DNA of 64,000 nucleotides from assembly GCF_003994465.1 (NCBI RefSeq), contig NZ_RZNX01000004.1, positions 242,323-306,322 on the forward strand, in the 5' to 3' direction. This document shows positions 1 through 9,702 of this stretch, piece by piece (position 1 is the first letter of the stretch; every line of letters begins with the position of its first letter). Below the pieces are notes generated by a model. It saw only the letters and a program-made list of their open reading frames with translations. It searched no databases and was not told where the DNA came from. The DNA comes from Paenibacillus zeisoli. Its GTDB lineage: Bacteria; Bacillota; Bacilli; Paenibacillales; Paenibacillaceae. Position numbers and translations under genes: made by a program.

Positions 1-2420
<2,420 letters not shown>

Positions 2421-2492
2421 AAAAAGCTCACCCCTTTTATATCTGTAGGTCTTAGTCTATCAAAAAAAATTCCATTTAATCAATTCTTATAT

Positions 2493-2528
2493 CTGTACAT
2501 ACAGTACGTACAGAAAATACTGTACATA
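2493..2528. promoter_or_regulatory. Repeated CTGTAC/GTACAG motifs, candidate operator between opuAA and gbsR
   Basis: CTGTAC (2493-2498) faces GTACAG (2508-2513) as an inverted repeat with ACAGTA inside it, and a further CTGTAC follows at 2520-2525. The cluster lies between the divergent importer and the GbsR-like regulator, so it is a reasonable binding site for that regulator. The repeats are seen directly; the assignment is inference. Confidence 0.4.
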
Positions 2529-2580
2529 GTTTATGCGAATAATGCTCACTCTACCTCCTAAATGCTATCTAAGTCGTTTC

Positions 2581-2609
2581 TTTACATTTAGGCACTCTTT
2601 TTCTAAGAT
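2581..2609 (+). promoter_or_regulatory. Candidate sigma-A promoter of gbsR-like gene
   Basis: TTTACA at 2581-2586 and TAAGAT at 2604-2609 are separated by 17 bases and sit 45 bases upstream of the start codon, which is preceded by AGGAGG. Confidence 0.5.
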
Positions 2610-2653
2610 AAGATACATAAGTGTTCAATGAGGTTAAATAGGAGGCTGCAAGC

Positions 2654-3217
2654 ATGAGCTTGGAACAGCTTAATGAGCAGGAGCAAGCGGCTCTTCAGAA
2701 GGTCCGCAAGCGAGTAATTGAAGCTATAGGAAGAAATATGGATTTATATGGAGTGACCCTATCTACCGGGCATCTGTACGGTTTGCTGTTCTTTGCAGAC
2801 AAGCCGATGACGCTGGATGAAATGGGACAGGAAATGAAGATGAGTAAGACCAGTATGAGCACGGGAGTACGTACGCTGCTGGATCTTAAGATGGTTAATA
2901 AAGTATGGGAAAAAGGTTCCCGCAAGGACCTGTATGAAGTGGAGTACGACTGGTATCAGACTTTCAATGACTTCTTCGCCATCAAATGGCGTAAAGCTGT
3001 GGAGACCAATCTGAATGTACTAAGACGTTCTATACTGGAACTGGATAAGTGGATTGCCGAGACAGAGGTTGAAGCAGTGAAGAGGGTTCTGATCGAGGAT
3101 CAAAGGAAGATGAGAGAAGCTGTGGAATACTACCTGTGGCTTGACCGGTTAATTGACACGCTGGAGAGCGGGGAGATTTATAATCTGGTTCCGAGGCAGG
3201 TTGAACCGAAAGCGTAA
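2654..3217 (+). CDS. gbsR: GbsR/MarR-family transcriptional regulator
   Basis: 187 residues, matching the length of GbsR of Bacillus (about 180). The N-terminal half is a winged helix of MarR type (TGHLYGLLFFADKPMTLDEM, then MSKTSMSTGVRTLLDLKMV), followed by the alpha-helical GbsR extension (YQTFNDFFAIKWRKAVETN). GbsR proteins respond to choline and repress genes for betaine synthesis and choline uptake. Divergence from an OpuA-type importer fits a role in osmoprotectant uptake, though the ligand cannot be read from sequence. The start has AGGAGG 8 bases upstream, and the gene ends inside its own terminator hairpin. Confidence 0.85.
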   Translation: MSLEQLNEQEQAALQKVRKRVIEAIGRNMDLYGVTLSTGHLYGLLFFADKPMTLDEMGQEMKMSKTSMSTGVRTLLDLKMVNKVWEKGSRKDLYEVEYDWYQTFNDFFAIKWRKAVETNLNVLRRSILELDKWIAETEVEAVKRVLIEDQRKMREAVEYYLWLDRLIDTLESGEIYNLVPRQVEPKA

Positions 3218-3241
3218 GCGGATAACCGCTTACGCTTTTTT
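3210..3241 (+). terminator. Rho-independent terminator of gbsR-like gene
   Basis: Perfect 12-bp stem AAGCGTAAGCGG / CCGCTTACGCTT with an ATAA loop, followed by TTTTT. The stop codon TAA of the gene is inside the left arm. Confidence 0.9.
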
Positions 3242-3262
3242 TGAATGGCACAATTCATGCAC

Positions 3263-3832
3263 TTATCCTATACCCAGCACGTCGGAAGCCAGACACAGAA
3301 GCATAAGAACGGCCAATATGGCACCAGAGTAGCGGGCAAGGAGTTTCGTGCTCCCCGTTGTACCAGAGACAGCGAATCGTAAATACATGAAGCTTCCTGC
3401 AGCTATTAGAAGCAGCTCAGCTATCATGGATAGGGTACTACTGCGCCACAGACCGAATCCAAGCAGGGGAAGATGGCAGAGATTGCCAGGCAGAATCGGA
3501 AGATCAGAGTGGTGCACGAGCAGATCAAGAATCCAGTGGCTGAATACTACGGCGCCCACGGTATAGCCTCCCCGCTTCCCCCAGAGCTTTCTCGCCAGGA
3601 AGCCAGTCAAGACAGCAAGCACAAGAACACTGAGCAGGGAGTGAGAGTAATCCGCGTGAATCACCTGATTCCCATAGCCAACCCCTGTCTTGACTACAGT
3701 CTCGATATTGCTCACATACAAAGGGACAAAGATGACGTCAATCAGTTGGGTGGACAGCATGAGAGCCCAGAGTGGAACCTCGGGTACCTTAGCCTTCACA
3801 GCTGCTGCAAGACCAAAGTGGCCGGCTAACAT
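3263..3832 (-). CDS. Multi-pass membrane protein resembling YdjM-type metal-dependent hydrolases
   Basis: 189 residues with about five hydrophobic segments. Conserved-looking histidine/aspartate patches are present (HADYSHS near residue 79 and HWILDLLVHHSDLP near 118), as in the DUF457/YdjM-like family of predicted membrane metal-dependent hydrolases. The function of that family is not well established and the substrate is unknown. The ATG overlaps the end of a 32-codon reading frame upstream, so the two are probably coupled and share the palindrome-covered promoter at 3947-3994. No terminator is obvious before the convergent gbsR-like terminator. Confidence 0.6.
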   Translation of the reverse strand: MLAGHFGLAAAVKAKVPEVPLWALMLSTQLIDVIFVPLYVSNIETVVKTGVGYGNQVIHADYSHSLLSVLVLAVLTGFLARKLWGKRGGYTVGAVVFSHWILDLLVHHSDLPILPGNLCHLPLLGFGLWRSSTLSMIAELLLIAAGSFMYLRFAVSGTTGSTKLLARYSGAILAVLMLLCLASDVLGIG

Positions 3833-3924
3833 AGCTTCTCCCCCTTCTTCTTAAGTCTGCCAAGACGGGAATCAAGATAACCACAAAGGCACGTGAACAA
3901 GAGCAGAAACAGAATGAAACTCAT
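3826..3924 (-). CDS. Small membrane peptide, 32 residues, coupled to the downstream membrane gene
   Basis: An ATG at 3924 preceded by AAAGGAGAT opens a 32-codon frame. It has a hydrophobic helix (FILFLLLFTCLCGYL) followed by a basic tail (SRLGRLKKKGEKLC) and ends in a TAG that overlaps the start of the 189-residue membrane gene. The good ribosome site, promoter upstream and coupling support expression. It may be a real small membrane protein or a leader peptide that couples translation; no family is recognised. Confidence 0.55.
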   Translation of the reverse strand: MSFILFLLLFTCLCGYLDSRLGRLKKKGEKLC

Positions 3925-3946
3925 GGCAGGATCTCCTTTCGAACCT

Positions 3947-3994
3947 AAACTAATAACATTAGTTTTATTATAACTAATACCATTAGTTTTTCAA
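3947..3994 (-). promoter_or_regulatory. Promoter covered by two perfect palindromic operators
   Basis: Reading leftward, TTGAAA (3994-3989) and TATAAT (3972-3967) are 16 bases apart. One palindrome, AACTAAT-ACC-ATTAGTT (3972-3988), fills the spacer. A second, AAACTAAT-AAC-ATTAGTTT (3947-3965), covers the expected transcription start. Their centres are 24 bp apart. The layout is that of a tightly repressed promoter; the repressor (TetR- or MarR-like by site shape) is not adjacent. Confidence 0.75.
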
Positions 3995-4014
3995 TAGCCT
4001 ATTCCATATTTCTG

Positions 4015-4058
4015 CAAATAAAAAGCAGGTCTTCGGTCTGATCCACCGAAGCCTGCTT
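4015..4058 (-). terminator. Terminator of the pst operon
   Basis: Inverted repeat AAGCAGG-T-CTTCGGT / ACCGAAG-CCTGCTT (4023-4058). On the minus strand it is followed by CTTTTTATTT. It lies just after pstB. Confidence 0.8.
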
Positions 4059-4078
4059 CCGTTCACTTGTCTGTGTAA

Positions 4079-4834
4079 TCACCCAAACCGGCCGGATATA
4101 TACTCCTGCGTATTCGGCTTGGATGGATTGGTGAAGATGATGCTTGTCTCGTTATATTCCATTAGACTGCCAAGGTAGAAATAAGCGGTGAAATCCGAGA
4201 CCCGTGCAGCCTGCTGCATATTATGGGTCACGATAACGATGGTCAGCGACTTCTTCAGCTCGCCGATGAGTTCTTCAATCTTGGATGTTGAGATGGGATC
4301 CAGGGCGGATGCAGGTTCATCCAGAAGCAGAATATCCGGATTAACCGAGAGTGCCCGGGCGATACATAACCGCTGCTGTTGACCTCCCGAAAGGGACAGG
4401 GCAGAAGTATGCAGGCGGTCCTTGACCTCATCCCAGAGGGCAGCTTTGCGAAGACTATCTTCTACGATCTGATCAAGCTGCTTGCGGTTCTTGATTCCAT
4501 GGTATTTGGGACCAAAGGCAATGTTCTCATAAATAGACTTATAAAAAGGATTAGGCCGCTGCCATACCATTCCGATCTTTTGACGCAGCACGGTGACATC
4601 GGTCTCGGACGAATTAATGTCCTTATCTCCGATCCAGATGTTCCCGGTCTGACGGGAACCCGGAATTTCATCATTCATCCGGTTGAGTGAACGGAGGAAC
4701 GTGGATTTGCCGCAGCCGGAAGGGCCGATCAAAGCCGTTACACTCTGCTCGGCAAAGGTCATGTCAATACCTTTTACCGCCTCATGTTCTCCATAATAGA
4801 CTTTAAGATTTTCAGTACGTAAGGTGTCCGTCAT
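4079..4834 (-). CDS. pstB: Phosphate ABC importer ATPase PstB
   Basis: 251 residues, the usual PstB length. Walker [10 protein letters not shown] is near residue 37, the signature [14 protein letters not shown] near 148 and Walker [14 protein letters not shown] near 168. PstB hydrolyses ATP to drive high-affinity phosphate uptake through PstC/PstA. It is the last gene of pstSCAB, 28 bases after pstA, and is followed by a terminator. No phoU gene follows, and only one pstB is present (B. subtilis has two). Confidence 0.96.
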   Translation of the reverse strand: MTDTLRTENLKVYYGEHEAVKGIDMTFAEQSVTALIGPSGCGKSTFLRSLNRMNDEIPGSRQTGNIWIGDKDINSSETDVTVLRQKIGMVWQRPNPFYKSIYENIAFGPKYHGIKNRKQLDQIVEDSLRKAALWDEVKDRLHTSALSLSGGQQQRLCIARALSVNPDILLLDEPASALDPISTSKIEELIGELKKSLTIVIVTHNMQQAARVSDFTAYFYLGSLMEYNETSIIFTNPSKPNTQEYISGRFG

Positions 4835-4862
4835 GAGCCGTTCTCCTCTTCCTTATCATTTA

Positions 4863-5750
4863 TCATTTGATCGATGTGAATTTCCGGTACAGTGCTCTGC
4901 CAAGCCAGCGGGCCAGCAGGTTGAAGATCAGAACCAGAATAACCAGGACGGCGGATGCGCCTGCGGCAATCTGTGCGGCATCAGGTGCAAGTCCTTCGCT
5001 GTTGACCTTCCAGATGTGCACAGCCAGCGTCTCAGCCGGCCGGAACGGGTTCAGCGGCGAATTATGATGCAGCGGGTTCCAGTCGCTGAAGTTAATATGC
5101 GGCGTAGTCATTCCTGCCGTGAAGAGCAGGGCAGCAGCTTCACCGAAGACCCGGCCAGCCGCCAGAATGGTGCCCGTTACGATGATCGGCAGCGCCACCG
5201 GGAACAGGATGGAGGTGATGATTTTCCATTTAGACAAACCCATGGCAAGTCCAGCTTCCTTCTGTTCCTTCGGTACGCTGCGGAAGGCCTGCTCGGTTAC
5301 ACGCACCATCAAAGGCATGTTAAAGATCGTAAGTACAATGGCTCCCGAGAACAGCGAGAATCCGAAGTCGAACTGCTGAACGACAACCAGGAGACCGAAC
5401 AGACCCACCACGATGGAGGGGAAGGAGGACAGCACCTCAACAATAAGGCGGATGGCGTCTGTCAGCTTGTTCGGCTTCGCATATTCAGCCATATAGATGC
5501 CTGCCCCAAGGCCGAGTGGAATGGTAATGATCATGGTAAGGATTAGCAGATATAAGGAATTAAAGAGCTGAGGCCCAATTCCGCCTCCTTCGCGGATCGT
5601 CTGAGGCTCTGAAGTCAAGAAGTCCCAGCTGATATGACTGAGCCCTCTAAATAGAATAAAGCCCAGCATGCCCAAGAGCACGGCTACAATCAACAGGGCG
5701 AAAAATACAATTATACCGGTTGCAAGCTTATCGGCGGCTTTCGGTTTCAA
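4863..5750 (-). CDS. pstA: Phosphate ABC importer permease PstA
   Basis: 295 residues with about six membrane segments. It contains the permease coupling region (EQAFRSVPKEQKEAGLAMG, about residues 153-171) and an extracytoplasmic loop (WNPLHHNSPLNPFRPAE). With PstC it forms the membrane channel of the phosphate importer. Its ATG overlaps the pstC stop by four bases (ATGA), indicating coupled translation. Confidence 0.95.
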   Translation of the reverse strand: MKPKAADKLATGIIVFFALLIVAVLLGMLGFILFRGLSHISWDFLTSEPQTIREGGGIGPQLFNSLYLLILTMIITIPLGLGAGIYMAEYAKPNKLTDAIRLIVEVLSSFPSIVVGLFGLLVVVQQFDFGFSLFSGAIVLTIFNMPLMVRVTEQAFRSVPKEQKEAGLAMGLSKWKIITSILFPVALPIIVTGTILAAGRVFGEAAALLFTAGMTTPHINFSDWNPLHHNSPLNPFRPAETLAVHIWKVNSEGLAPDAAQIAAGASAVLVILVLIFNLLARWLGRALYRKFTSIK

Positions 5751-6646
5751 AGTTTATGTCTCCTTTCGAGAAGCCTTACGACAAAGACAAAGACGAAGGT
5801 CATCAGCATCAAGATCATAGCCATACTCCAAAGTGCATTGTTCTGCACAGATCCCATAACGGTATTACTCATATTCAGCGTAATTACACTGGTGAGGGTA
5901 GAAGCCGATTCGAACAACGAGGTCGGGATATGCGGTGCGTTCCCGATCACCATCTGTACCGCAAGAGCTTCACCAAAGGCGCGGGCCATACCCAGAACTA
6001 CCCCGGTCAGAATAGAAGGAAGAACCGTAGGGATAATGACACCGTAAATGGTCTGCCAGCGGGTTGCCCCAAGCCCGTATGAAGCTTCCTTGAGATTGCG
6101 GGGCAGGGCCCCAAGCGCATCAGTAGCAATACTGGTGATGGTAGGTAGAATCATAATCGAAAGGACGATGGCTCCGGCAGCCACACCGATCCCTTGACCC
6201 GGGAAGGTATCGCGCATGAAAGGGACCAGGATACTCAGTCCGATAAATCCATATACGACAGATGGAATTCCTGCAAGCAGCTCGATGACTGGCTGAAGCA
6301 GCTTTTTGCCCCAGGAAGGAACGATTTCAGTCATGAACAGGGCTGCACATACACTCAGCGGGCTTGCGATTACCGCAGCCAGGAGAGAGGTCAGGAAAGA
6401 TCCATAAATGAACGGCAGCGCGCCGAATTTGTTATCATCCGGGCTCCAGGTGGATCCGAACAAGAAGTCGGATAGACTTACGTTATTGATGGCAAAGGTG
6501 GAAATACCCTTGGTAGCTACGAAATAAACAATGGATATGATGATAACAATGAGGAAGAGCACACATATGGTTGTATATCCCCGCCCAATCCATTCCTCAG
6601 TACGATGCTTGCGCAGCAGAAGGGGGGTATCCTGGTTAGATTTCAT
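5747..6646 (-). CDS. pstC: Phosphate ABC importer permease PstC
   Basis: 299 residues with a basic N-terminus (RKHRTEEWIGRGYT), six membrane segments and the EAA-like loop LKEASYGLGATRWQTI near residue 185. It partners PstA in the phosphate channel. It lies 94 bases after pstS and overlaps pstA by four bases. The ribosome site AAAGGAAAGAAGGAC precedes the ATG. Confidence 0.95.
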   Translation of the reverse strand: MKSNQDTPLLLRKHRTEEWIGRGYTTICVLFLIVIIISIVYFVATKGISTFAINNVSLSDFLFGSTWSPDDNKFGALPFIYGSFLTSLLAAVIASPLSVCAALFMTEIVPSWGKKLLQPVIELLAGIPSVVYGFIGLSILVPFMRDTFPGQGIGVAAGAIVLSIMILPTITSIATDALGALPRNLKEASYGLGATRWQTIYGVIIPTVLPSILTGVVLGMARAFGEALAVQMVIGNAPHIPTSLFESASTLTSVITLNMSNTVMGSVQNNALWSMAMILMLMTFVFVFVVRLLERRHKL

Positions 6647-6740
6647 GAGGTCCTTCTTTCCTTTCTAAATTGAAAATAGAGGCAGAAGGTTACTCTTCCG
6701 CCTCTTGGTATAAATTCGTGACCAGCCGAGTTACTAGAAC

Positions 6741-7667
6741 TTACTTCGTTACGTTACCTGTTTCATCACGCTTTACTTGCATTTTATTTGCAGGGATGTA
6801 ACCAAGCTCAACCACGTCGCCGTTTTGAACTTCGTCAGTCATGAAGTAATCCAGGAATGCCTTCGTAGTAGCATCCGGCTCACCTTTAGTGTACATGTGC
6901 TCGTAAGCCCATACCGGATATTTACCAGAAATCACGTTGTCAACCGTTGCATCTACACCTTCATATTGAACAGCTTTCACTTTGTCATCCAGGTAAGAGA
7001 GAGCAAGATAGCCAATGGCACCTGGAGTTTCTGTAACCAGCTTCTTAACTGTACCTGATGAATCTTCTTGGATTGAGCCCTTCAAGTCTTCGGTCTTGGT
7101 TCCCAGAGCGAATTTCTCGAATGTAGCACGAGTACCGGAGCTGCTAGGTCTGTTCACGATCACGATCGCTTGGTCTTTACCTTGAACATCTTTCCAGTTC
7201 GTGATTTTGCCTGTGAAAATATCAACCAGCTGCTGTTTGGTAAGGTTGGTCACACCAACTTCAGGGTTAACAACGGCAGCAATCGCGACTACAGCGACTT
7301 GATGGTCAATCAATTCTTTCGCTGCGGCAGCGTCTTTCATTTTCTCGGAAGCGAAAACGTCAGAGTTACCGATTTGAACTTGTCCGCCTGATACTTGAGT
7401 AAGTCCTGTACCACTGCCTCCGCCTTGAACCTGTACGGATACACCGGAGTTTTTATCCATGAACTTCTTGCCTACTTGTTCAACGAGTGGTTGAAGTGCT
7501 GTAGAACCGGAAGCAAGAATGGATCCGCTAAGAGTTGTAGTTTCAGCTGAATCAGCATTTTTGTCAGTTGTAGTTGTTCCAGACGTATTGTCCTTGTTGC
7601 CACATGCTGCAAGTGATACTGCAAAAGCAAGCGTAAGAGTCAAAAGGAGCAGCTTCTTTAATTTCAT
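6741..7667 (-). CDS. pstS: Phosphate-binding lipoprotein PstS
   Basis: 308 residues with a signal peptide ending in the lipobox LAAC (Cys about residue 21), so it is a lipid-anchored receptor outside the membrane. The body shows PstS hallmarks: SGSTALQPLVE, GGGSGTGLTQVSGGQVQIGNSD, and RPSSSGTRATFEKFAL, which line the phosphate site. It captures phosphate for PstCAB. It is first in the operon, and half-sites resembling a Pho box lie upstream. The next upstream gene is a divergent LysR regulator. Confidence 0.95.
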   Translation of the reverse strand: MKLKKLLLLTLTLAFAVSLAACGNKDNTSGTTTTDKNADSAETTTLSGSILASGSTALQPLVEQVGKKFMDKNSGVSVQVQGGGSGTGLTQVSGGQVQIGNSDVFASEKMKDAAAAKELIDHQVAVVAIAAVVNPEVGVTNLTKQQLVDIFTGKITNWKDVQGKDQAIVIVNRPSSSGTRATFEKFALGTKTEDLKGSIQEDSSGTVKKLVTETPGAIGYLALSYLDDKVKAVQYEGVDATVDNVISGKYPVWAYEHMYTKGEPDATTKAFLDYFMTDEVQNGDVVELGYIPANKMQVKRDETGNVTK

Positions 7668-7754
7668 TGTTCGTAATCTCCCCTAAATGTTTTTTTTATT
7701 TGGTCGAATTTTGTTCTCGACTCTTAAAAGTATAGGGCCCATTCATCATTCTAA

Positions 7755-7782
7755 ATTCGTTACTTTGTAAATGGAGTGATAA
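7755..7782 (-). promoter_or_regulatory. Candidate PhoP (Pho box) half-sites upstream of pstS
   Basis: On the minus strand TTATCA (7782-7777) and TTTACA (7771-7766) are separated by five bases, the 11-bp periodicity expected of TT(A/T/C)ACA-like PhoP repeats. The next position (ACGAAT) fits poorly. They are about 100 bases upstream of pstS. This is plausible, not proven. Confidence 0.35.
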
Positions 7783-7861
7783 AAAGTAGAAGAAAAAGCT
7801 GATGTAAGCATAGATTTTATCTAATTATCTGGCTAAGATAGAGGAAGGAGGCGGTCATTGT

Positions 7862-8755
7862 ATGAACATTGTAAAGCTGAAAATTGTCGTTTTAATAGAT
7901 AAATACAAGAAAATTTCCGATGTGGCCGGGGTGCTGGGTCTCAAACAGCCAACAGTCACCTTTCATATGAAAAGCCTCGAGGAGGAGCTGGGAACGGCGA
8001 TCTTTGACACCCGCCGCGGCCGGGTAATCCTGACGGAGGCAGGTAAAGCGTTGCTGTATTATGCACAAAGAATTACATCCTTAACCGACGAAGCGATTAA
8101 TATCGTGGCGGATTTCGATACCCTGGAACGCGGAACACTGCGAATTGGTGCAGGGCTTATGCCAGGTAATTATTATCTTCCGACTGTAGCAGGGCGATTC
8201 ATGCGTCAATTTCCCGGGATTCATCTGGATATCAAGATCAGGGCCGATGAGGATATTGTAAGGATGCTTCAGCAGGCAGATATTGATCTGGCGGTCATGC
8301 ATACGAATCAACCTTTTAACGAGGATAATTTGGAGTGTGAAGTGCTGGAAGAGGATGAGATCGTACTTATTTATCCGGCTGAACATTCTTTTGCGGCACT
8401 GAAAAAGATTGACGTGAACCAGATTGCCCAGGAGCGCTTCATCCAGCATGCGGCCGGGTCGTTCATTCGCGGTTTCTCAGAGCGCTGGGCAGCAGCGAAT
8501 CAAGTGAATCTGTGGAACTCCGCTGGGATGGACTCGCCGGAAGCGGTGAAGCTGGCCGTGCAGTCCCGGGCGGGGATTTCTTTTTATACGAAAAGAGGGT
8601 TACTGCTTATGGACGATCCTTCTTCTGCCGGAGTTCGAACTGCGCCTCTGCCCGGCAACACGGTCCCAGATCCGCAAATTACACTGATCTACCGGAAGGA
8701 CCGACCTGTTACGGCGGCTGGAAGGGAATTCGCCGCTTTTCTAAGATCTATCTAA
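7862..8755 (+). CDS. LysR-family transcriptional regulator
   Basis: 297 residues. An N-terminal winged helix (SDVAGVLGLKQPTVTFHMKSLEEELGTAIFDTRRGRVILTEAG, residues about 18-60) is followed by a periplasmic-binding-protein-like effector domain (LRIGAGLMPGNYYLPTVAGRFM onward). AAGGAGG precedes the ATG. It is divergent from pstS with a 194-base gap, but LysR proteins are not usual pst regulators, so its target and effector are unknown. Confidence 0.88.
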   Translation: MNIVKLKIVVLIDKYKKISDVAGVLGLKQPTVTFHMKSLEEELGTAIFDTRRGRVILTEAGKALLYYAQRITSLTDEAINIVADFDTLERGTLRIGAGLMPGNYYLPTVAGRFMRQFPGIHLDIKIRADEDIVRMLQQADIDLAVMHTNQPFNEDNLECEVLEEDEIVLIYPAEHSFAALKKIDVNQIAQERFIQHAAGSFIRGFSERWAAANQVNLWNSAGMDSPEAVKLAVQSRAGISFYTKRGLLLMDDPSSAGVRTAPLPGNTVPDPQITLIYRKDRPVTAAGREFAAFLRSI

Positions 8756-8822
8756 TATTCGTGCAACTTAAATTCTCTGGCAGGCATCTTATGTAGGGGA
8801 GGGGGGAGCCGATCTGGATGTA

Positions 8823-9368
8823 GTGCAGGAATTAGTAGAGAAGAACGAGGCGGCGCTTCGGCATCTGATGGATCAGTATGGGGACGAACTGCTGCGAACA
8901 GCTTACTTGCTGCTGAAGGATCGGCAGGCTGCAGAAGAAGCTGTGCAGGATACCTTTATTGAAGTATACACGCAGATCAGCAAGCTAAGAGACAGAGATA
9001 AGTTGAGAAGCTGGATGTTCCGCATTATGATTAACCGCTGCCGGATGAGACAGCGTACCTGGAGCTGGAAGAATCTATTCCCCAGCAGTGAAGTGGAGTC
9101 ATGGCTGGAGGATGAGCAGCAGCACGGTCCAGAGTTTCAGATATTTCTAGAGTGGAGAAACGGACGGCTAAGTGACGCGATTCATCAGCTGGCCTACATT
9201 TACCGGGAAGTGATTACCCTATATTATTACAGCGAAATGTCGATCCAGGAAATCGCGGAGCAGCTGAATATAAGTGAGAATACGATTAAAGCACGGCTGG
9301 TCAGGGGTCGGAATCAGTTAAGAAGCTTATGGGAGAAGGAGGAGCGGCAGGATGAACAGGGAACCTAG
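8823..9368 (+). CDS. ECF-type RNA polymerase sigma factor
   Basis: 181 residues with sigma region 2 (LLRTAYLLLKDRQAAEEAVQDTF, about residues 23-45) and region 4 (LPYIYREVITLYYYSEMSIQEIAEQLNISENTIKARL region, about 118-165). ECF sigma factors redirect RNA polymerase in response to envelope or other external signals. The first in-frame start after the purine-rich ribosome site is GTG at 8823; a CTG at 8814 is also possible, so the N-terminus may be a few residues longer. It overlaps the next gene by 17 bases, the layout typical of a sigma/anti-sigma pair. Confidence 0.88.
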   Translation: MQELVEKNEAALRHLMDQYGDELLRTAYLLLKDRQAAEEAVQDTFIEVYTQISKLRDRDKLRSWMFRIMINRCRMRQRTWSWKNLFPSSEVESWLEDEQQHGPEFQIFLEWRNGRLSDAIHQLAYIYREVITLYYYSEMSIQEIAEQLNISENTIKARLVRGRNQLRSLWEKEERQDEQGT

Positions 9369-9702
9369 TACTAGTACGCCAAAGCAGAAGCTTGATCAGG
9401 AACTGAAATCGTTACATTTTACATATCAAACGGAAGTACTCAAGAGAACACATCCCAGCAGCTGGGGTGAACAGCTTCGAATGTTCTGGAACTATGAAAT
9501 TGAAATCCCCGTTATTCCTGCTGCGGGTACACTTACTCTCATTGCAGTGATCCTCTTCCTGCACCCATGGAGCAGTTCCGTATCTCATAACCCTGAACAG
9601 TTCGCTGATCGAGGCCCTTTGATAGAAGCCTATGGCAATACCTATTGGAAAAAGGACTACGAAAGGGCGGTGGCAAGACTTGAAGATAAGACTCAAGATT
9701 AA
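9352..9702 (+). CDS. Single-helix membrane protein, candidate anti-sigma factor
   Basis: 116 residues: a polar N-terminal region of about 60 residues, one membrane helix (IPAAGTLTLIAVILFLHPW), and an outer tail. It starts at an ATG after AGGAGGAGCGGC and overlaps the sigma gene, so it is positioned and oriented as an anti-sigma factor would be. It lacks the zinc-binding His-x3-Cys-x2-Cys signature of ZAS anti-sigma factors, so it is not a canonical one. The assignment rests on context and topology. Confidence 0.6.
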   Translation: MNREPSTSTPKQKLDQELKSLHFTYQTEVLKRTHPSSWGEQLRMFWNYEIEIPVIPAAGTLTLIAVILFLHPWSSSVSHNPEQFADRGPLIEAYGNTYWKKDYERAVARLEDKTQD

